Shown piece by piece: positions 43,386-52,568 of a DNA stretch of 64,000 nucleotides (within the stretch, counting starts at the first letter, position 1; the number at the start of each line of letters is the position of its first letter). The stretch is taken from contig NZ_MTQM01000009.1 of assembly GCF_001984105.1 (NCBI RefSeq), forward strand, positions 1,302,001 to 1,366,000, read 5' to 3'. The translations under genes and the position numbers were made by a program. The notes below the pieces were generated by a model. That model worked only from the letters and a program-made list of their open reading frames with translations. It ran no database searches and was not told the DNA's origin. The DNA is from Microbacterium sp. CSI-V. Lineage in GTDB: Bacteria > Actinomycetota > Actinomycetes > Actinomycetales > Microbacteriaceae.

Positions 43386-45098
43386 TCAGTTCGCCGAGAC
43401 GCTCAGCCGCGGAGCGGCCGGAGCCGCGGTCGCGGCCATCTGCAGCCCCACCCGGACCGTCTGCCCCGACGCGAGGGATCCCGCCCATCCCTCGCCCCGA
43501 CACGTGACCGTCGAGGAGCGGAGGAGGCACGTCATGCCCCACGCGTTCGTCACGGCGGTGGCGCCGGGAGACTCCCACGACACCGTCCACCCGGCCACGG
43601 GCGTCGCCGCGGTCACCGTCAGTTCGCTGACGTAGCCCTCGCCCCACGCGCTCTGGGGGATCCAGGTCGCCGTGACCGTGGCCGGCGCGGCGCTCGTGGT
43701 CGGCTTCGGCGTCGCGGTCGGCTTCGGCGTCGCCGTCGCGGTCGGCTTCGGCGTCGCGGTCGCCGTGGGTTTCGGCGTCGCCGTGGCCGTCGGTTTCGGC
43801 GTCGCCGTGGCCGTGGGTTTCGGCGTCGCCGTCGCCGTCGGTTTCGGCGTCGCGGTCGCCGTCGGTTTCGGCGTCGCGGTCGCCGTGGGTTTCGGCGTCG
43901 CCGTGGCCGTGGGTTTCGGCGTCGCGGTCGGGGTCGGCTGCGGCACGGGCGTGAGGATGGGCCTCAGCGCGGCGAGCTTCGCGGTCTGCGGGGTACGCCA
44001 GTCGTCGGCGACCAGGCCGCCCGTGTCGCCGCTGTTGGGGTTGAACGACCAGTAGGCGTAGCTGATCTTCCGCTGAGCGAGGTAGTCGACGAGCGTGGTC
44101 AGCCACGCCTTGTCGCTCGCGGTCTCGAGCTTGGTGCCGAACTCGCCGAGGAGGACGGGCGCGATGTTCTCCTTCGCGAGGTACCCCCAGTTGGCATCCC
44201 ACAGCGCCGGCAGGTTCGCGGGGTACCCGGGAGCCGTGAACCACTTCTGCGCGTACACCGAGGCCGGGTAGTCGTGGGGCGAGTAGACGACGCGGTTCTT
44301 CACCGACAGCGTGACCGGGGCGGAGCGGACATCCTTCAGACCGCCGCCCCACCAGGTGCTGGTGCCGTCGTTCTGCCGCTCCACACCCTCGACGATGATG
44401 AGCAGCCGGGGGTTGACCGCCAGCACGGCGTTGCCCGCGCGCGTCGCCGCGGCTCGCCAGTCGCGAGCGGGATCACCGCAGTTCCAGCAGGCAGGGCCGT
44501 GGGGCTCGTTGTGCAGATCGACGCCGATGACGGTGGAGTCGCCCTTGTATCGCGCGGCGAGCATCGTCCAGTCGTCGATCCACCGCTTCTCCGAGTACTG
44601 CGCGGTGTACCAGAGTTCGCTCTGCGCGCCCGAGTCCGGGCGGTGGCGGTCGAGGATCACCGAGAGCCCGTGGGCCTTGGCCCGGGCGATAACGGTGTCC
44701 AGGAGGCGCAGCGGCGTGAGACCGGTGAGCCCGGGGTTGGCGTTGGCGTTGATGGAGTTGGTCTGCTTCGCCGCGAGGCACTCGTTCGAGAACGGCAGGC
44801 GCAGGGTGGTGAACCCCATCGCGGCGATGCTCTTCAGCCCCTCGTCGAGCGAGATCGACCACAGGCCGTGCGGCGCGCAGTTCGAGGTCTCCATGCCGAA
44901 CCAGGCGACCGCCTTGATCGTGTACGGGGCGCCGGTCGAGGTGACGATCGTCGATCCGCTGGTCGACAGCCACCCCGGCAGCGTCGCCGCCGATGCGGCC
45001 GGCGCCGTGATCGTCCCCGCGATCAGAAGTCCCGCGGCCGCGGCGAACGCGGCCACCCGCATCCGCGCACGACGCAGACGCGTCGACCACTCCCTCAT
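43386..45098 (-). CDS. Secreted GH5 cellulase with Pro-Thr linker and CBM2-like domain
   Basis: A 570-aa secreted enzyme. Signal peptide (residues 1 to about 37, ending APAASA), GH5 catalytic barrel with acid/base Glu198 in VDLHNEPH and nucleophile Glu319 in LLGEFGTK, a tandem PKPTATAT linker (about residues 363-445), then a roughly 100-aa CBM2-like cellulose-binding domain. It should cleave beta-1,4-glucans outside the cell, supplying oligosaccharides for importers such as the 1.5-7 kb cluster. ATG 45098 precedes the signal sequence and has GGGGAG upstream. Confidence 0.92.
   Translation of the reverse strand: MREWSTRLRRARMRVAAFAAAAGLLIAGTITAPAASAATLPGWLSTSGSTIVTSTGAPYTIKAVAWFGMETSNCAPHGLWSISLDEGLKSIAAMGFTTLRLPFSNECLAAKQTNSINANANPGLTGLTPLRLLDTVIARAKAHGLSVILDRHRPDSGAQSELWYTAQYSEKRWIDDWTMLAARYKGDSTVIGVDLHNEPHGPACWNCGDPARDWRAAATRAGNAVLAVNPRLLIIVEGVERQNDGTSTWWGGGLKDVRSAPVTLSVKNRVVYSPHDYPASVYAQKWFTAPGYPANLPALWDANWGYLAKENIAPVLLGEFGTKLETASDKAWLTTLVDYLAQRKISYAYWSFNPNSGDTGGLVADDWRTPQTAKLAALRPILTPVPQPTPTATPKPTATATPKPTATATPKPTATATPKPTATATPKPTATATPKPTATATPKPTATATPKPTATATPKPTATPKPTTSAAPATVTATWIPQSAWGEGYVSELTVTAATPVAGWTVSWESPGATAVTNAWGMTCLLRSSTVTCRGEGWAGSLASGQTVRVGLQMAATAAPAAPRLSVSAN
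43720..43965. repeat. Tandem 24-bp repeat encoding the (PKPTATAT)n linker
   Basis: About eight imperfect copies of a 24-base unit inside the GH5 gene. On the plus strand each reads close to GGTTTCGGCGTCGCCGTG. Synonymous differences between copies (gcg/gcc, gtc/gtg) remain, so expansion is not brand-new. Likely length-variable between strains. Confidence 0.9.
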
Positions 45099-45149
45099 GC
45101 GCACTCCCCCGCCCGTTCCGGTCATCGTAGTGGGCGACTCGGGCGGCCG

Positions 45150-46805
45150 TCAGCGCGTCGCGGGGCCGTCCGGCGAGCGATGTGCGCGATGCACCACGAG
45201 AGCGAGGTGCAGCGCTGCCAGCACCTCGCCGTCGTCCAGATCCACGCCCAGCACCCGCTCGGCGAGATCGAGCCGCTGGTAGAACACCGACCTCGACACG
45301 TGCGCCGCGGCGGCCGCCGCCGTGCGGTTGCCCGGGTGGGCGACGATCGCCCCCAACGCCGCGAGCAGATCCCGTCGACGGGCGGGTGGGGCGGCGAGGA
45401 CGGGTGCCAGCAGGTCCTCGCTGTGCTCGAGGAGCCGGTGGTCGCCCCGCAGCGACGACACGAAGCGGAGGAGCGGATGCCGGACGACCCAGTGCACCGC
45501 CCCCTCGGGCAGGTCGCCCACGTCGGCGAGGTCGAGCGCCTGCTCGAGCGAGTCCAGCAGCCGGGGCACCGCGGCAGCGCCCGCGCCGCCGTCGACGCGC
45601 GGGCCGACGGCGAGGCGGGGATCCCGCCCCGCACCGCGCAGGCGCGCGCGGAAGCGTTCGGCCGCCCCGCCCGCGAAGGTCGTGGGAGCGGGCACGGCGA
45701 GGAGGACCGGCATCCATCCCTCCGCGCGCTCGCCCGCCCCGCGCGGGGTGCCGCACAGGGCGCGTCCGCCGAGCTCGATCGCCGCCGCCTCCACGTCGGC
45801 GGCGGTCGCGCCGTCGGCCGCGAGCCCGAAGAGCGCCGCCCCGGGCAGATCGAGGCGCGCCGCACCGAGCAGCGCCGTCACCTCGTCGGCCGAGCCGTAC
45901 CGGCCGCCCAGCAGCGCATCCATGAGCCGGCGACGGCCGAGGCGCGCCCAGTCCTCTCCTTCGGGGTCGGCCAGGCGCCCGAGGGCGAGCGCCGTGGCTC
46001 CCTGTTCGAGCACCGCCCGTCGTCCGGCGGGATGCCCGGGGCCGGCGAGCGCCACCAGCGTCGCCCAGCGGATGCCGCGCGCCTCCACCGGCACGACGGA
46101 CCGGCCGTCGTCGCCGTCGTCGCCGAACCGACGCGACCGCTCCTGCCAGTCGTGGAGCACCGCGGGGTCGGCATCCGCGAGCTCGGCCACGATCACCTCG
46201 TGCGCGAGCGACTCCAGCACGACGGGAGCGCGGAGCGTGTGTGCGAGGCGTTCCACGACGTAATCGGCGGGCGCGCCGCGCAGTGCGAGCGAGGTGAAGA
46301 GCGTCCGCACCTCGTCGCGCGCCCGCAGCGCCGCCGTCTGGTCGTCGATGATCCGCCGGTGCACCTCTTCGGTGACGCTGACGAATTTGATCTCGCGGTG
46401 CAGCGCGATCAGCGGGAGTCCCGCGCCGGCGGCCGCCTCGACCACCACGGCGGGGACGTAGCGGTAGTGGGCGCCCAGCTCGATCACGATCCCGACGAGC
46501 CCCGCGCGCACGAACTCGCGCACGAGGGCGCGCAGGTCGACGGGTTCCGAGGGCCACGCGGACGCGGTCGTCAGGAGCAGTTCCCCTCCCTCCAGCAGGC
46601 GGGCGACTCCGGGGCTGTCGGACACGTGCACCCACCGCACGGGCACCGACAGCGCGGCTCCGCCGACCAGCACCTCGGGGGCTCCGACGGCGAGCGCGGG
46701 CGAGTCGAGAACCTCGGCGAGCGTGGGGAGCCCCCGGTCGCCGGTCACCTCGACGGCATCCGGACGATCTGTCCGGGAGCGCTCGTCTTCGCGACGATCA
46801 GCCAT
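45150..46805 (-). CDS. PucR-family transcriptional regulator
   Basis: A 551-aa PucR protein: N-terminal purine-catabolism-like sensor domain (PTLAEVLDSPALAVGA... LLTTASAW), a central GGDEF-like region and a C-terminal PucR helix-turn-helix (TAAAAAAHVSRSVFYQRLDLAERVLG near residues 495-520). It is divergent from mmsA (gap 98 bases) and so probably activates the mmsA-aminotransferase-ALDH operon in response to an amine or its product. Confidence 0.9.
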   Translation of the reverse strand: MADRREDERSRTDRPDAVEVTGDRGLPTLAEVLDSPALAVGAPEVLVGGAALSVPVRWVHVSDSPGVARLLEGGELLLTTASAWPSEPVDLRALVREFVRAGLVGIVIELGAHYRYVPAVVVEAAAGAGLPLIALHREIKFVSVTEEVHRRIIDDQTAALRARDEVRTLFTSLALRGAPADYVVERLAHTLRAPVVLESLAHEVIVAELADADPAVLHDWQERSRRFGDDGDDGRSVVPVEARGIRWATLVALAGPGHPAGRRAVLEQGATALALGRLADPEGEDWARLGRRRLMDALLGGRYGSADEVTALLGAARLDLPGAALFGLAADGATAADVEAAAIELGGRALCGTPRGAGERAEGWMPVLLAVPAPTTFAGGAAERFRARLRGAGRDPRLAVGPRVDGGAGAAAVPRLLDSLEQALDLADVGDLPEGAVHWVVRHPLLRFVSSLRGDHRLLEHSEDLLAPVLAAPPARRRDLLAALGAIVAHPGNRTAAAAAAHVSRSVFYQRLDLAERVLGVDLDDGEVLAALHLALVVHRAHRSPDGPATR

Positions 46806-46903
46806 GGGCGCATTCCCCTCTTCGTGGCGCAGAATCGGCAGTGAACACCCTACGGCGCTCCCGGTCGATCTGTCCGGATGGCCGATGACCCAGGAGGATC
46901 CGC

Positions 46904-48391
46904 ATGACCGTCATCCACCACCACATCAACGGCGAAGCCCGCGGTGCCGCGGAGCGGACGGGCGACGTGTTCGACCCCGCCACCGGACGCGTGCAGGCGC
47001 AGGTCGCGTTCGCCACCACCGCCGAGGTCGACGAGGCGATCGCCGTCGCCAAGGCCGCCCTCCCCGCGTGGCGGGCGACGAGCCTCATCAAGCGCGCCGA
47101 CGTGTTCTTCCGCCTGCGCCACCTCCTCGTCGAGCGCACCGACGAGCTCGCCGCCATCATCACGGCCGAGCACGGCAAGGTGCTCTCGGATGCCAAGGGC
47201 GAGATCAGCCGCGGCATCGAGAACGTCGAGTTCGCCGCCGGCCTCGTGCACCTCCTCAAGGGCGAGCACGCCGAACAGGTCAGCCGCGGCGTCGACGTGC
47301 ACTCCGTCAAGCAGCCGGTCGGCGTGGTCGCGGCGATCACACCGTTCAACTTCCCCGTCATGGTGCCGCTGTGGATGACCGCCTCGGCGATCGCGTGCGG
47401 CAACACCGTCGTGCTGAAGCCGAGCGAGAAGGACCCGTCGGCGTCGCTCTTCCTCGCGAAGCTGTTCGAGGAGGCCGGGCTCCCCGCCGGTGTGCTGAAC
47501 GTCGTGCACGGCGACAAGGTCGCGGTCGACGCGCTGCTCGACTCCCCCGACGTCCGCGCGGTGAGCTTCGTCGGCTCGACGCCGATCGCGAAGTCCATTT
47601 ACTCGCGCGCCGCCGAGAACGGCAAGCGCGTGCAGGCCCTCGGCGGGGCGAAGAACCACATGGTCGTCATGCCCGACGCCGACCTGGATTCCGCCGCCGA
47701 CGCCGCCGTCTCTGCCGCCTACGGCTCCGCCGGCGAGCGCTGCATGGCCGTGTCGGTGCTCGTGGCCGTGGGCGATGACGTCGCCGACGCGCTGGTGGAG
47801 AAGGTGGCATCCCGCATCGAGGGCCTGAAGATCGGCCCGGGCACGGATGCCGCGAGCGAGATGGGTCCGCTCATCACGCGCGAGCACCGCGACAAGGTCG
47901 CCTCCTACGTCACGGGAGCCGCGGCCGAGGGCGCCGAGGTCGTCGTCGACGGCACGACGCAGCAGTTCGAGGGCGACGGCTTCTTCGTCGGCGTCTCGCT
48001 CGTGGACCGCGTCGCCCCCGGCATGAAGGTGTACGACGACGAGATCTTCGGCCCCGTGCTCTCGGTCGTCCGTGTGAAGACGTACGACGAGGCCGTGGAG
48101 CTGATCAACTCCAGCCCCTTCGCCAACGGCACGGCGGTGTTCACGCGCGACGGCGGCACCGCCCGCCAGTTCGAGTTCGACATCGAGGTCGGCATGGTCG
48201 GCGTGAACGTCCCGATCCCGGTCCCGGTCGGCGCGTTCTCGTTCGGCGGATGGCGCAACTCGCTCTTCGGCGACTCGCACATCTACGGCCCCGAATCGAT
48301 CCACTTCTACACGCGCAGCAAGGTCGTCACGACCCGCTGGCCCGACCCGAGCGAGAGCCAGATCAGCCTCGGCTTCCCCAGCAACCACTGA
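46904..48391 (+). CDS. mmsA: CoA-acylating (methyl)malonate-semialdehyde dehydrogenase
   Basis: A 495-aa aldehyde dehydrogenase of the MSDH/IolA type. Oxyanion Asn149 (TPFNFP) and nucleophile Cys280 (GERCMA) are present. The usual general-base Glu is absent (QALGGAKNH), the hallmark of CoA-dependent members. It converts malonate semialdehyde to acetyl-CoA (or methylmalonate semialdehyde to propionyl-CoA) and CO2 with NAD+. Strong ribosome site AGGAGG before ATG 46904. First gene of a three-gene operon; fits the last step of beta-alanine degradation. Confidence 0.93.
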   Translation: MTVIHHHINGEARGAAERTGDVFDPATGRVQAQVAFATTAEVDEAIAVAKAALPAWRATSLIKRADVFFRLRHLLVERTDELAAIITAEHGKVLSDAKGEISRGIENVEFAAGLVHLLKGEHAEQVSRGVDVHSVKQPVGVVAAITPFNFPVMVPLWMTASAIACGNTVVLKPSEKDPSASLFLAKLFEEAGLPAGVLNVVHGDKVAVDALLDSPDVRAVSFVGSTPIAKSIYSRAAENGKRVQALGGAKNHMVVMPDADLDSAADAAVSAAYGSAGERCMAVSVLVAVGDDVADALVEKVASRIEGLKIGPGTDAASEMGPLITREHRDKVASYVTGAAAEGAEVVVDGTTQQFEGDGFFVGVSLVDRVAPGMKVYDDEIFGPVLSVVRVKTYDEAVELINSSPFANGTAVFTRDGGTARQFEFDIEVGMVGVNVPIPVPVGAFSFGGWRNSLFGDSHIYGPESIHFYTRSKVVTTRWPDPSESQISLGFPSNH

Positions 48392-48417
48392 CCCGCGGCA
48401 TCCGGAAAGGAACGATC

Positions 48418-49779
48418 ATGACCCTCACCTCCCCCGACCTCGCCGCCGACGCGCAGGTCCGCGCGGACGACCGCGCCCACGTCTTCCACTCCTGGAGCGC
48501 CCAGGCGCTCATCGACCCGCTGCCGGTCGCCGGTGGCGAGGGTGCGACGTTCTGGGACTACGCCGGCAACAGCTACCTCGACTTCTCGTCGCAGCTGGTG
48601 AACCTGAACCTCGGGCACCAGCACCCCGACCTCGTCGAGGCCATCCAGCGCCAGGCGGGCGATCTCGCCACGATCCAGCCGGCCATGGCGAACGGCACGC
48701 GCGGCGAACTCGCGCGCCTCATCGCCGAGGTCGCCCCCGAGGGCTTCTCGAAGGTGTTCTTCACCAACGGCGGAGCGGATGCCAACGAGAACGCGGTCCG
48801 CATGGCGCGACTGGTGACCGGCAAGCGCAAGGTGCTCGCGATGTACCGCAGCTACCACGGCAACACCTCCACGGCCATCACGCTGACCGGCGACCCGCGG
48901 CGCTGGGCGAACGAGCCCGCCGACGCCTCGGTCGTGCACTTCTTCGGCCCGTACGCGTACCGCTCCGCGTTCCACTCGGCATCCGAGGAGGAGGAGACCG
49001 CCCGCGCGCTCGAGCACCTCGAGCAGACGATCATCCTGGAGGGCGCCTCGACCATCGGCGCCATCATCCTCGAGACCGTCGTCGGGACGAACGGCGTGCT
49101 CGTGCCGCCGCCGGGATACCTCCCCGGCGTCCGCGCGCTGTGCGACAAGTACGGCATCGTCTACATCGCCGACGAGGTCATGGTCGGCTTCGGCCGCATC
49201 GGCGAGTGGTTCGCCGTCGACGCGTTCGACGTCACGCCCGACCTCATCACCTTCGCCAAGGGCGTGAACTCGGGCTACGTGCCGCTGGGAGGAGTGGTGA
49301 TCTCGGATGCCATCGCCAGCCACTTCGACACCGTGACCTTCCCCGGCGGCCTGACGTACTCGGGGCACCCCCTCGCGTGCGCCCCCGGCATCGCGACGTT
49401 CGAGGTGTTCCGCCGCGACGGGATCCTCGAGCGGGTGCGCGACCTCGGCGAACGCGTCGTCGAACCGCGCCTGCGCGAGATGGCCGAGAAGCACCCGTCG
49501 ATCGGCGAGATCCGCGGCCGCGGCCTGTTCTGGGCGATCGAGCTCGTCCGTGACCGTGAGACCCGCGAACCCCTCGTGCCGTTCAACGCCGCGGGTCCTG
49601 CCGCCGCTCCGATGGGGGCCTTCGCCGCGGCGTGCAAGAAGGCGGGCCTGTGGCCGTTCACGCACTTCAACCGCGTGCACGTCGCCCCGCCGCTGGTGAT
49701 CTCGGAGGAGGACCTCGTCCGCGGCCTCGACATCATCGACGAGGCCCTCTCCGTCGCCGACGAGGCGGCCGCGGCGTGA
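48418..49779 (+). CDS. Class III PLP aminotransferase (amine/omega-amino-acid type)
   Basis: A 453-aa fold-type I aminotransferase. PLP Lys281 in FAKGVNSGYVPLGG, cofactor Asp in ADEVMVGFGR, phosphate-binding TNGGADANENA. Such enzymes move amino groups from beta-alanine, GABA, polyamines or taurine to pyruvate or 2-oxoglutarate. Start ATG 48418 follows AAAGGA. Its stop overlaps the next ALDH start (GTGA). It makes the semialdehyde that mmsA or the ALDH oxidises. Confidence 0.9.
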   Translation: MTLTSPDLAADAQVRADDRAHVFHSWSAQALIDPLPVAGGEGATFWDYAGNSYLDFSSQLVNLNLGHQHPDLVEAIQRQAGDLATIQPAMANGTRGELARLIAEVAPEGFSKVFFTNGGADANENAVRMARLVTGKRKVLAMYRSYHGNTSTAITLTGDPRRWANEPADASVVHFFGPYAYRSAFHSASEEEETARALEHLEQTIILEGASTIGAIILETVVGTNGVLVPPPGYLPGVRALCDKYGIVYIADEVMVGFGRIGEWFAVDAFDVTPDLITFAKGVNSGYVPLGGVVISDAIASHFDTVTFPGGLTYSGHPLACAPGIATFEVFRRDGILERVRDLGERVVEPRLREMAEKHPSIGEIRGRGLFWAIELVRDRETREPLVPFNAAGPAAAPMGAFAAACKKAGLWPFTHFNRVHVAPPLVISEEDLVRGLDIIDEALSVADEAAAA

Positions 49780-51200
49780 AGACGCTGACCAACCTGGTCG
49801 ACGGCGTCTCCTCGCCGTCGACCGGGCGGCTCCTCGACCTCGTGAGCCCCGTCACCGGCGAGGTGTACGCCCAGGCCCCGTGCTCGACCGAGGAGGAGGT
49901 GGATGCCGCTTTCCAGGCGGCATCCCGCGCCTTCGCGTCGTGGCGGCTGACGACCCCGGCCGCGCGCCAGCTCGCGCTCTTCCGGCTCGCCGACGCCCTC
50001 GCCGACCACGCCGAGGAGTTCGCCGACCTGGAGTCCGAGGACACCGGGAAGCCCCGCGCGACCCTCGTGGCGGACGAGATCGATCAGTCGGTCGACCAGC
50101 TGCGCTTCTTCGCCGGCGCCGCGCGCGACCTCGACGGCCGCGCGGCCGCGGAGTACGCCGAGGGCTTCACGTCGTACGTGCGCCGCGAGCCCATCGGTGT
50201 CGTGGCGCAGGTGACGCCGTGGAACTACCCGCTGAACATGGCGATCTGGAAGATCGCCCCGGCGATCGCGGCAGGGAACACCGTCGTGCTGAAGCCCAGC
50301 GAGACGACGCCGCAGACCACCGTGCGTCTGGCCGAGCTCGCCGCGGAGATCCTCCCGGCGGGTGTGCTCAACGTCGTCCTCGGCGACCGCGAGACCGGGC
50401 GGGCGCTCGTGGAGCACCCCACCCCGCAGCTCGTCGCGATCACCGGGTCGGTGCGCGCGGGCATGCAGGTCGCGGAGTCGGCGGCGCGGCAGGTCAAGCG
50501 CGTGCACCTCGAGCTCGGCGGGAAGGCGCCCGCGATCGTCTTCCCGGACGCCGACCTGGATGCCGCGACGGCGGGGATCGCGCAGGCGGCGTTCTTCAAC
50601 GCCGGGCAGGACTGCACGGCCGCGACCCGCGTGCTCGTGCACGCGTCGGTGCACGACGAGCTCGTCGCGCGCCTGGTCGCCTACGTCGGGGAGAGCGTGA
50701 AGGTCGGCGCGCCCGACGACCCCGACGCGTTCTTCGGCCCCGTGAACAACCCCGATCAGCTGGCGCGCGTGCAGGGATTCGTCGACCGTCTCCCGGTGCA
50801 CGCGCGCGTGGCGACCGGCGGACACCGCGTGGGCGACACCGGCTTCTTCTTCGCCCCCACGATCGTGACGGGTCTCCGGCAGGACGACGAGCTCGTCCAG
50901 CAGGAGGTCTTCGGTCCGATCCTCGCGGTGCAGGCGTTCGACGAGGACGCCGAAGCGCTGCAGATGGCCAACGACGTCCCCTACGCGCTCGCGGCGTCCG
51001 TCTGGACCCGCGAACACGGCCGCGCGCTGCGCTTCAGCCGCGATCTGGACTTCGGGTGCGTGTGGATCAACGCCCACATCCCGTTCGTCTCGGACATGCC
51101 CCACGGCGGGTTCAAGCACTCCGGTTACGGCAAGGACCTCTCGGTCTACGGCTTCGAGGACTACACGCGCCTCAAGCACGTGATGTCGAGCCTCGCCTGA
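49776..51200 (+). CDS. NAD(P)-dependent aldehyde dehydrogenase (amino-/succinate-semialdehyde type)
   Basis: A 474-aa ALDH with oxyanion Asn150 (TPWNYP), general base Glu246 (LELGGK) and nucleophile Cys280 (NAGQDC). The AGQDCTA context resembles gamma-aminobutyraldehyde/betaine aldehyde dehydrogenases. It starts at GTG 49776, overlapping the aminotransferase stop by four bases. Likely oxidises an aminoaldehyde or semialdehyde in amine catabolism. Confidence 0.9.
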   Translation: MKTLTNLVDGVSSPSTGRLLDLVSPVTGEVYAQAPCSTEEEVDAAFQAASRAFASWRLTTPAARQLALFRLADALADHAEEFADLESEDTGKPRATLVADEIDQSVDQLRFFAGAARDLDGRAAAEYAEGFTSYVRREPIGVVAQVTPWNYPLNMAIWKIAPAIAAGNTVVLKPSETTPQTTVRLAELAAEILPAGVLNVVLGDRETGRALVEHPTPQLVAITGSVRAGMQVAESAARQVKRVHLELGGKAPAIVFPDADLDAATAGIAQAAFFNAGQDCTAATRVLVHASVHDELVARLVAYVGESVKVGAPDDPDAFFGPVNNPDQLARVQGFVDRLPVHARVATGGHRVGDTGFFFAPTIVTGLRQDDELVQQEVFGPILAVQAFDEDAEALQMANDVPYALAASVWTREHGRALRFSRDLDFGCVWINAHIPFVSDMPHGGFKHSGYGKDLSVYGFEDYTRLKHVMSSLA

Positions 51201-51206
51201 CGCGGC

Positions 51207-51929
51207 TCAGGCGTCGGGCGTCCCCGCCTCGGGGGCGTCCGTCGCCTGCTGCTCCGCGACCGGGTCGGCGTCCGGTCCCGCCGGCGCGTGGCGCTGGGCG
51301 TTGACGCGCCGCGCGTGATCGACGGCGCCCTCGAACCCGGCATCCGGGTCGTCCATCAAGGCGCGCGTCGCGAGGGCGTGGACGCGCACGGCCTCGTCGT
51401 CCGCCTCCGTCGCGGCGTCGACCGCGGGCCCGGACTCCTCGCCGATCATCACGAACGCGCGGCTCAGGCTGCGGCGCGTCTCGATGTCGCCCCGGCCGAG
51501 GTGACGCGCCAGCGCGGCGGCGAGTGCCGCCCGCTCGGTGTCCGGGACGAGTCCGGCCGCGGCCCGCCACGCCGCCCGGGCGACGCTCGATTCCTCGTCG
51601 TCCAGGAGCGCGGGGGTGATGGCGTTCCACGTGCGGGGGTCGCCGATCTTCGACAGCGTGTGCAGCCCCTGACTGCGTGCCTGGGGGAAGGGCGAGCCGA
51701 GCTCGGGCAGGATCGCGTCGACGACGAGCGACGCGTCGTGACGGGTGAGCGCCCAGGTGAGCATGTCGCGGACGAAGAAGTCGGGCTCGACGGCGCAGCG
51801 ATCGACCAGCACGGCGATGAACGCGTCGTTCGGTCGGGTGCCGGCATCCATGGCCGCGCGCAGGCGCAGCGACGCGTCGTCGCGATCCAGGGCGGCTCGA
51901 AGCCCCGCCGTGATGTCGCCCTCCGCCAT
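51207..51929 (-). CDS. HEAT-repeat-like protein
   Basis: A 240-aa, mostly helical protein with repeated Arg/Ala-rich helices (DASLRLRAAMDAGTRPNDAF, ARSQGLHTLSKIGDPRTW, ARAAWRAAAGL) and an acidic, Pro/Ala-rich C-terminal tail. The pattern fits HEAT/PBS-lyase-type repeats, probably a protein-interaction scaffold. Start ATG 51929. Convergent with the ALDH gene (six-base gap) and divergent from the Lrp gene; specific role unknown. Confidence 0.78.
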   Translation of the reverse strand: MAEGDITAGLRAALDRDDASLRLRAAMDAGTRPNDAFIAVLVDRCAVEPDFFVRDMLTWALTRHDASLVVDAILPELGSPFPQARSQGLHTLSKIGDPRTWNAITPALLDDEESSVARAAWRAAAGLVPDTERAALAAALARHLGRGDIETRRSLSRAFVMIGEESGPAVDAATEADDEAVRVHALATRALMDDPDAGFEGAVDHARRVNAQRHAPAGPDADPVAEQQATDAPEAGTPDA

Positions 51930-52097
51930 GCGCGGCCCTCCCGTTCGTCGCCCCGCCCAGCTTGACACGCGCCGGGACGAGGAGACCCGTTCTGCACGGG
52001 AAGTCCTCAAAACGACGGTTTCCGCGTTGTTACGGCGCAATAAGTCTCGATTTCACCATTGAGCAAGATGTGTGAGCGCTGATACCGTCGCCCCATC

Positions 52098-52568
52098 ATG
52101 AGCATCTCCGCAGAACGGCGTCCGGTCCTCGACAGCGTGTCGAAGGCCATCGTCGAGCAGCTGCAGGAGGACGGCCGCCGCTCGTACGCGGAGATCGGCA
52201 AGGCCGTCGGCCTCAGCGAGACCGCCACACGGCAACGGGTGCAGAAACTGCAGGACTCCGGAGTCCTGCAGATCGTCGCCGTCACCGACCCGCTCCAGCT
52301 CGGTTTCGCCCGCCAGGCGATGATCGGGGTGCGCGTGTCGGGAGACACCCGGGTGATCGCGGCCGAGATGGCCGAGCTCCCGGGCGTCATCTACGTCGTC
52401 TCCACGGCGGGATCCTTCGATCTCCTCGTCGAGGTCGTCTGCGAGAGCGACGACGACCTCATCGACCTGCTCAACGACCGCATCCGGTCGCTGCCCGACG
52501 TCGTGGCGACCGAGACGTTCGTGTACTTGAAACTCCACCGACAGCTCTACAACTGGGGAACGCGATGA
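52098..52568 (+). CDS. Lrp/AsnC-family regulator
   Basis: A 156-aa Lrp-type regulator. N-terminal HTH (LQEDGRRSYAEIGKAVGLSE, ATRQRVQKLQDSG) and a C-terminal RAM ligand domain (GVIYVVSTAGSFDLLVEV). Start ATG 52098. Its stop overlaps the aminotransferase ATG by four bases, so regulator and enzyme are translated together. Likely controls the aminotransferase-permease unit in response to an amino compound. Confidence 0.92.
   Translation: MSISAERRPVLDSVSKAIVEQLQEDGRRSYAEIGKAVGLSETATRQRVQKLQDSGVLQIVAVTDPLQLGFARQAMIGVRVSGDTRVIAAEMAELPGVIYVVSTAGSFDLLVEVVCESDDDLIDLLNDRIRSLPDVVATETFVYLKLHRQLYNWGTR

Noticed and set aside
43672..44055. Plus-strand frame encoding a VGFGVAVA-type hydrophobic repeat protein
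   Set aside because: It is the antisense reading of the PKPTATAT repeat of the cellulase linker; no ribosome site and no independent support.
43230..46844. 1204-codon open frame on the plus strand
   Set aside because: Antisense to the GH5 and PucR genes; translation is Arg-rich low-complexity, and both opposing genes have intact catalytic or DNA-binding motifs.
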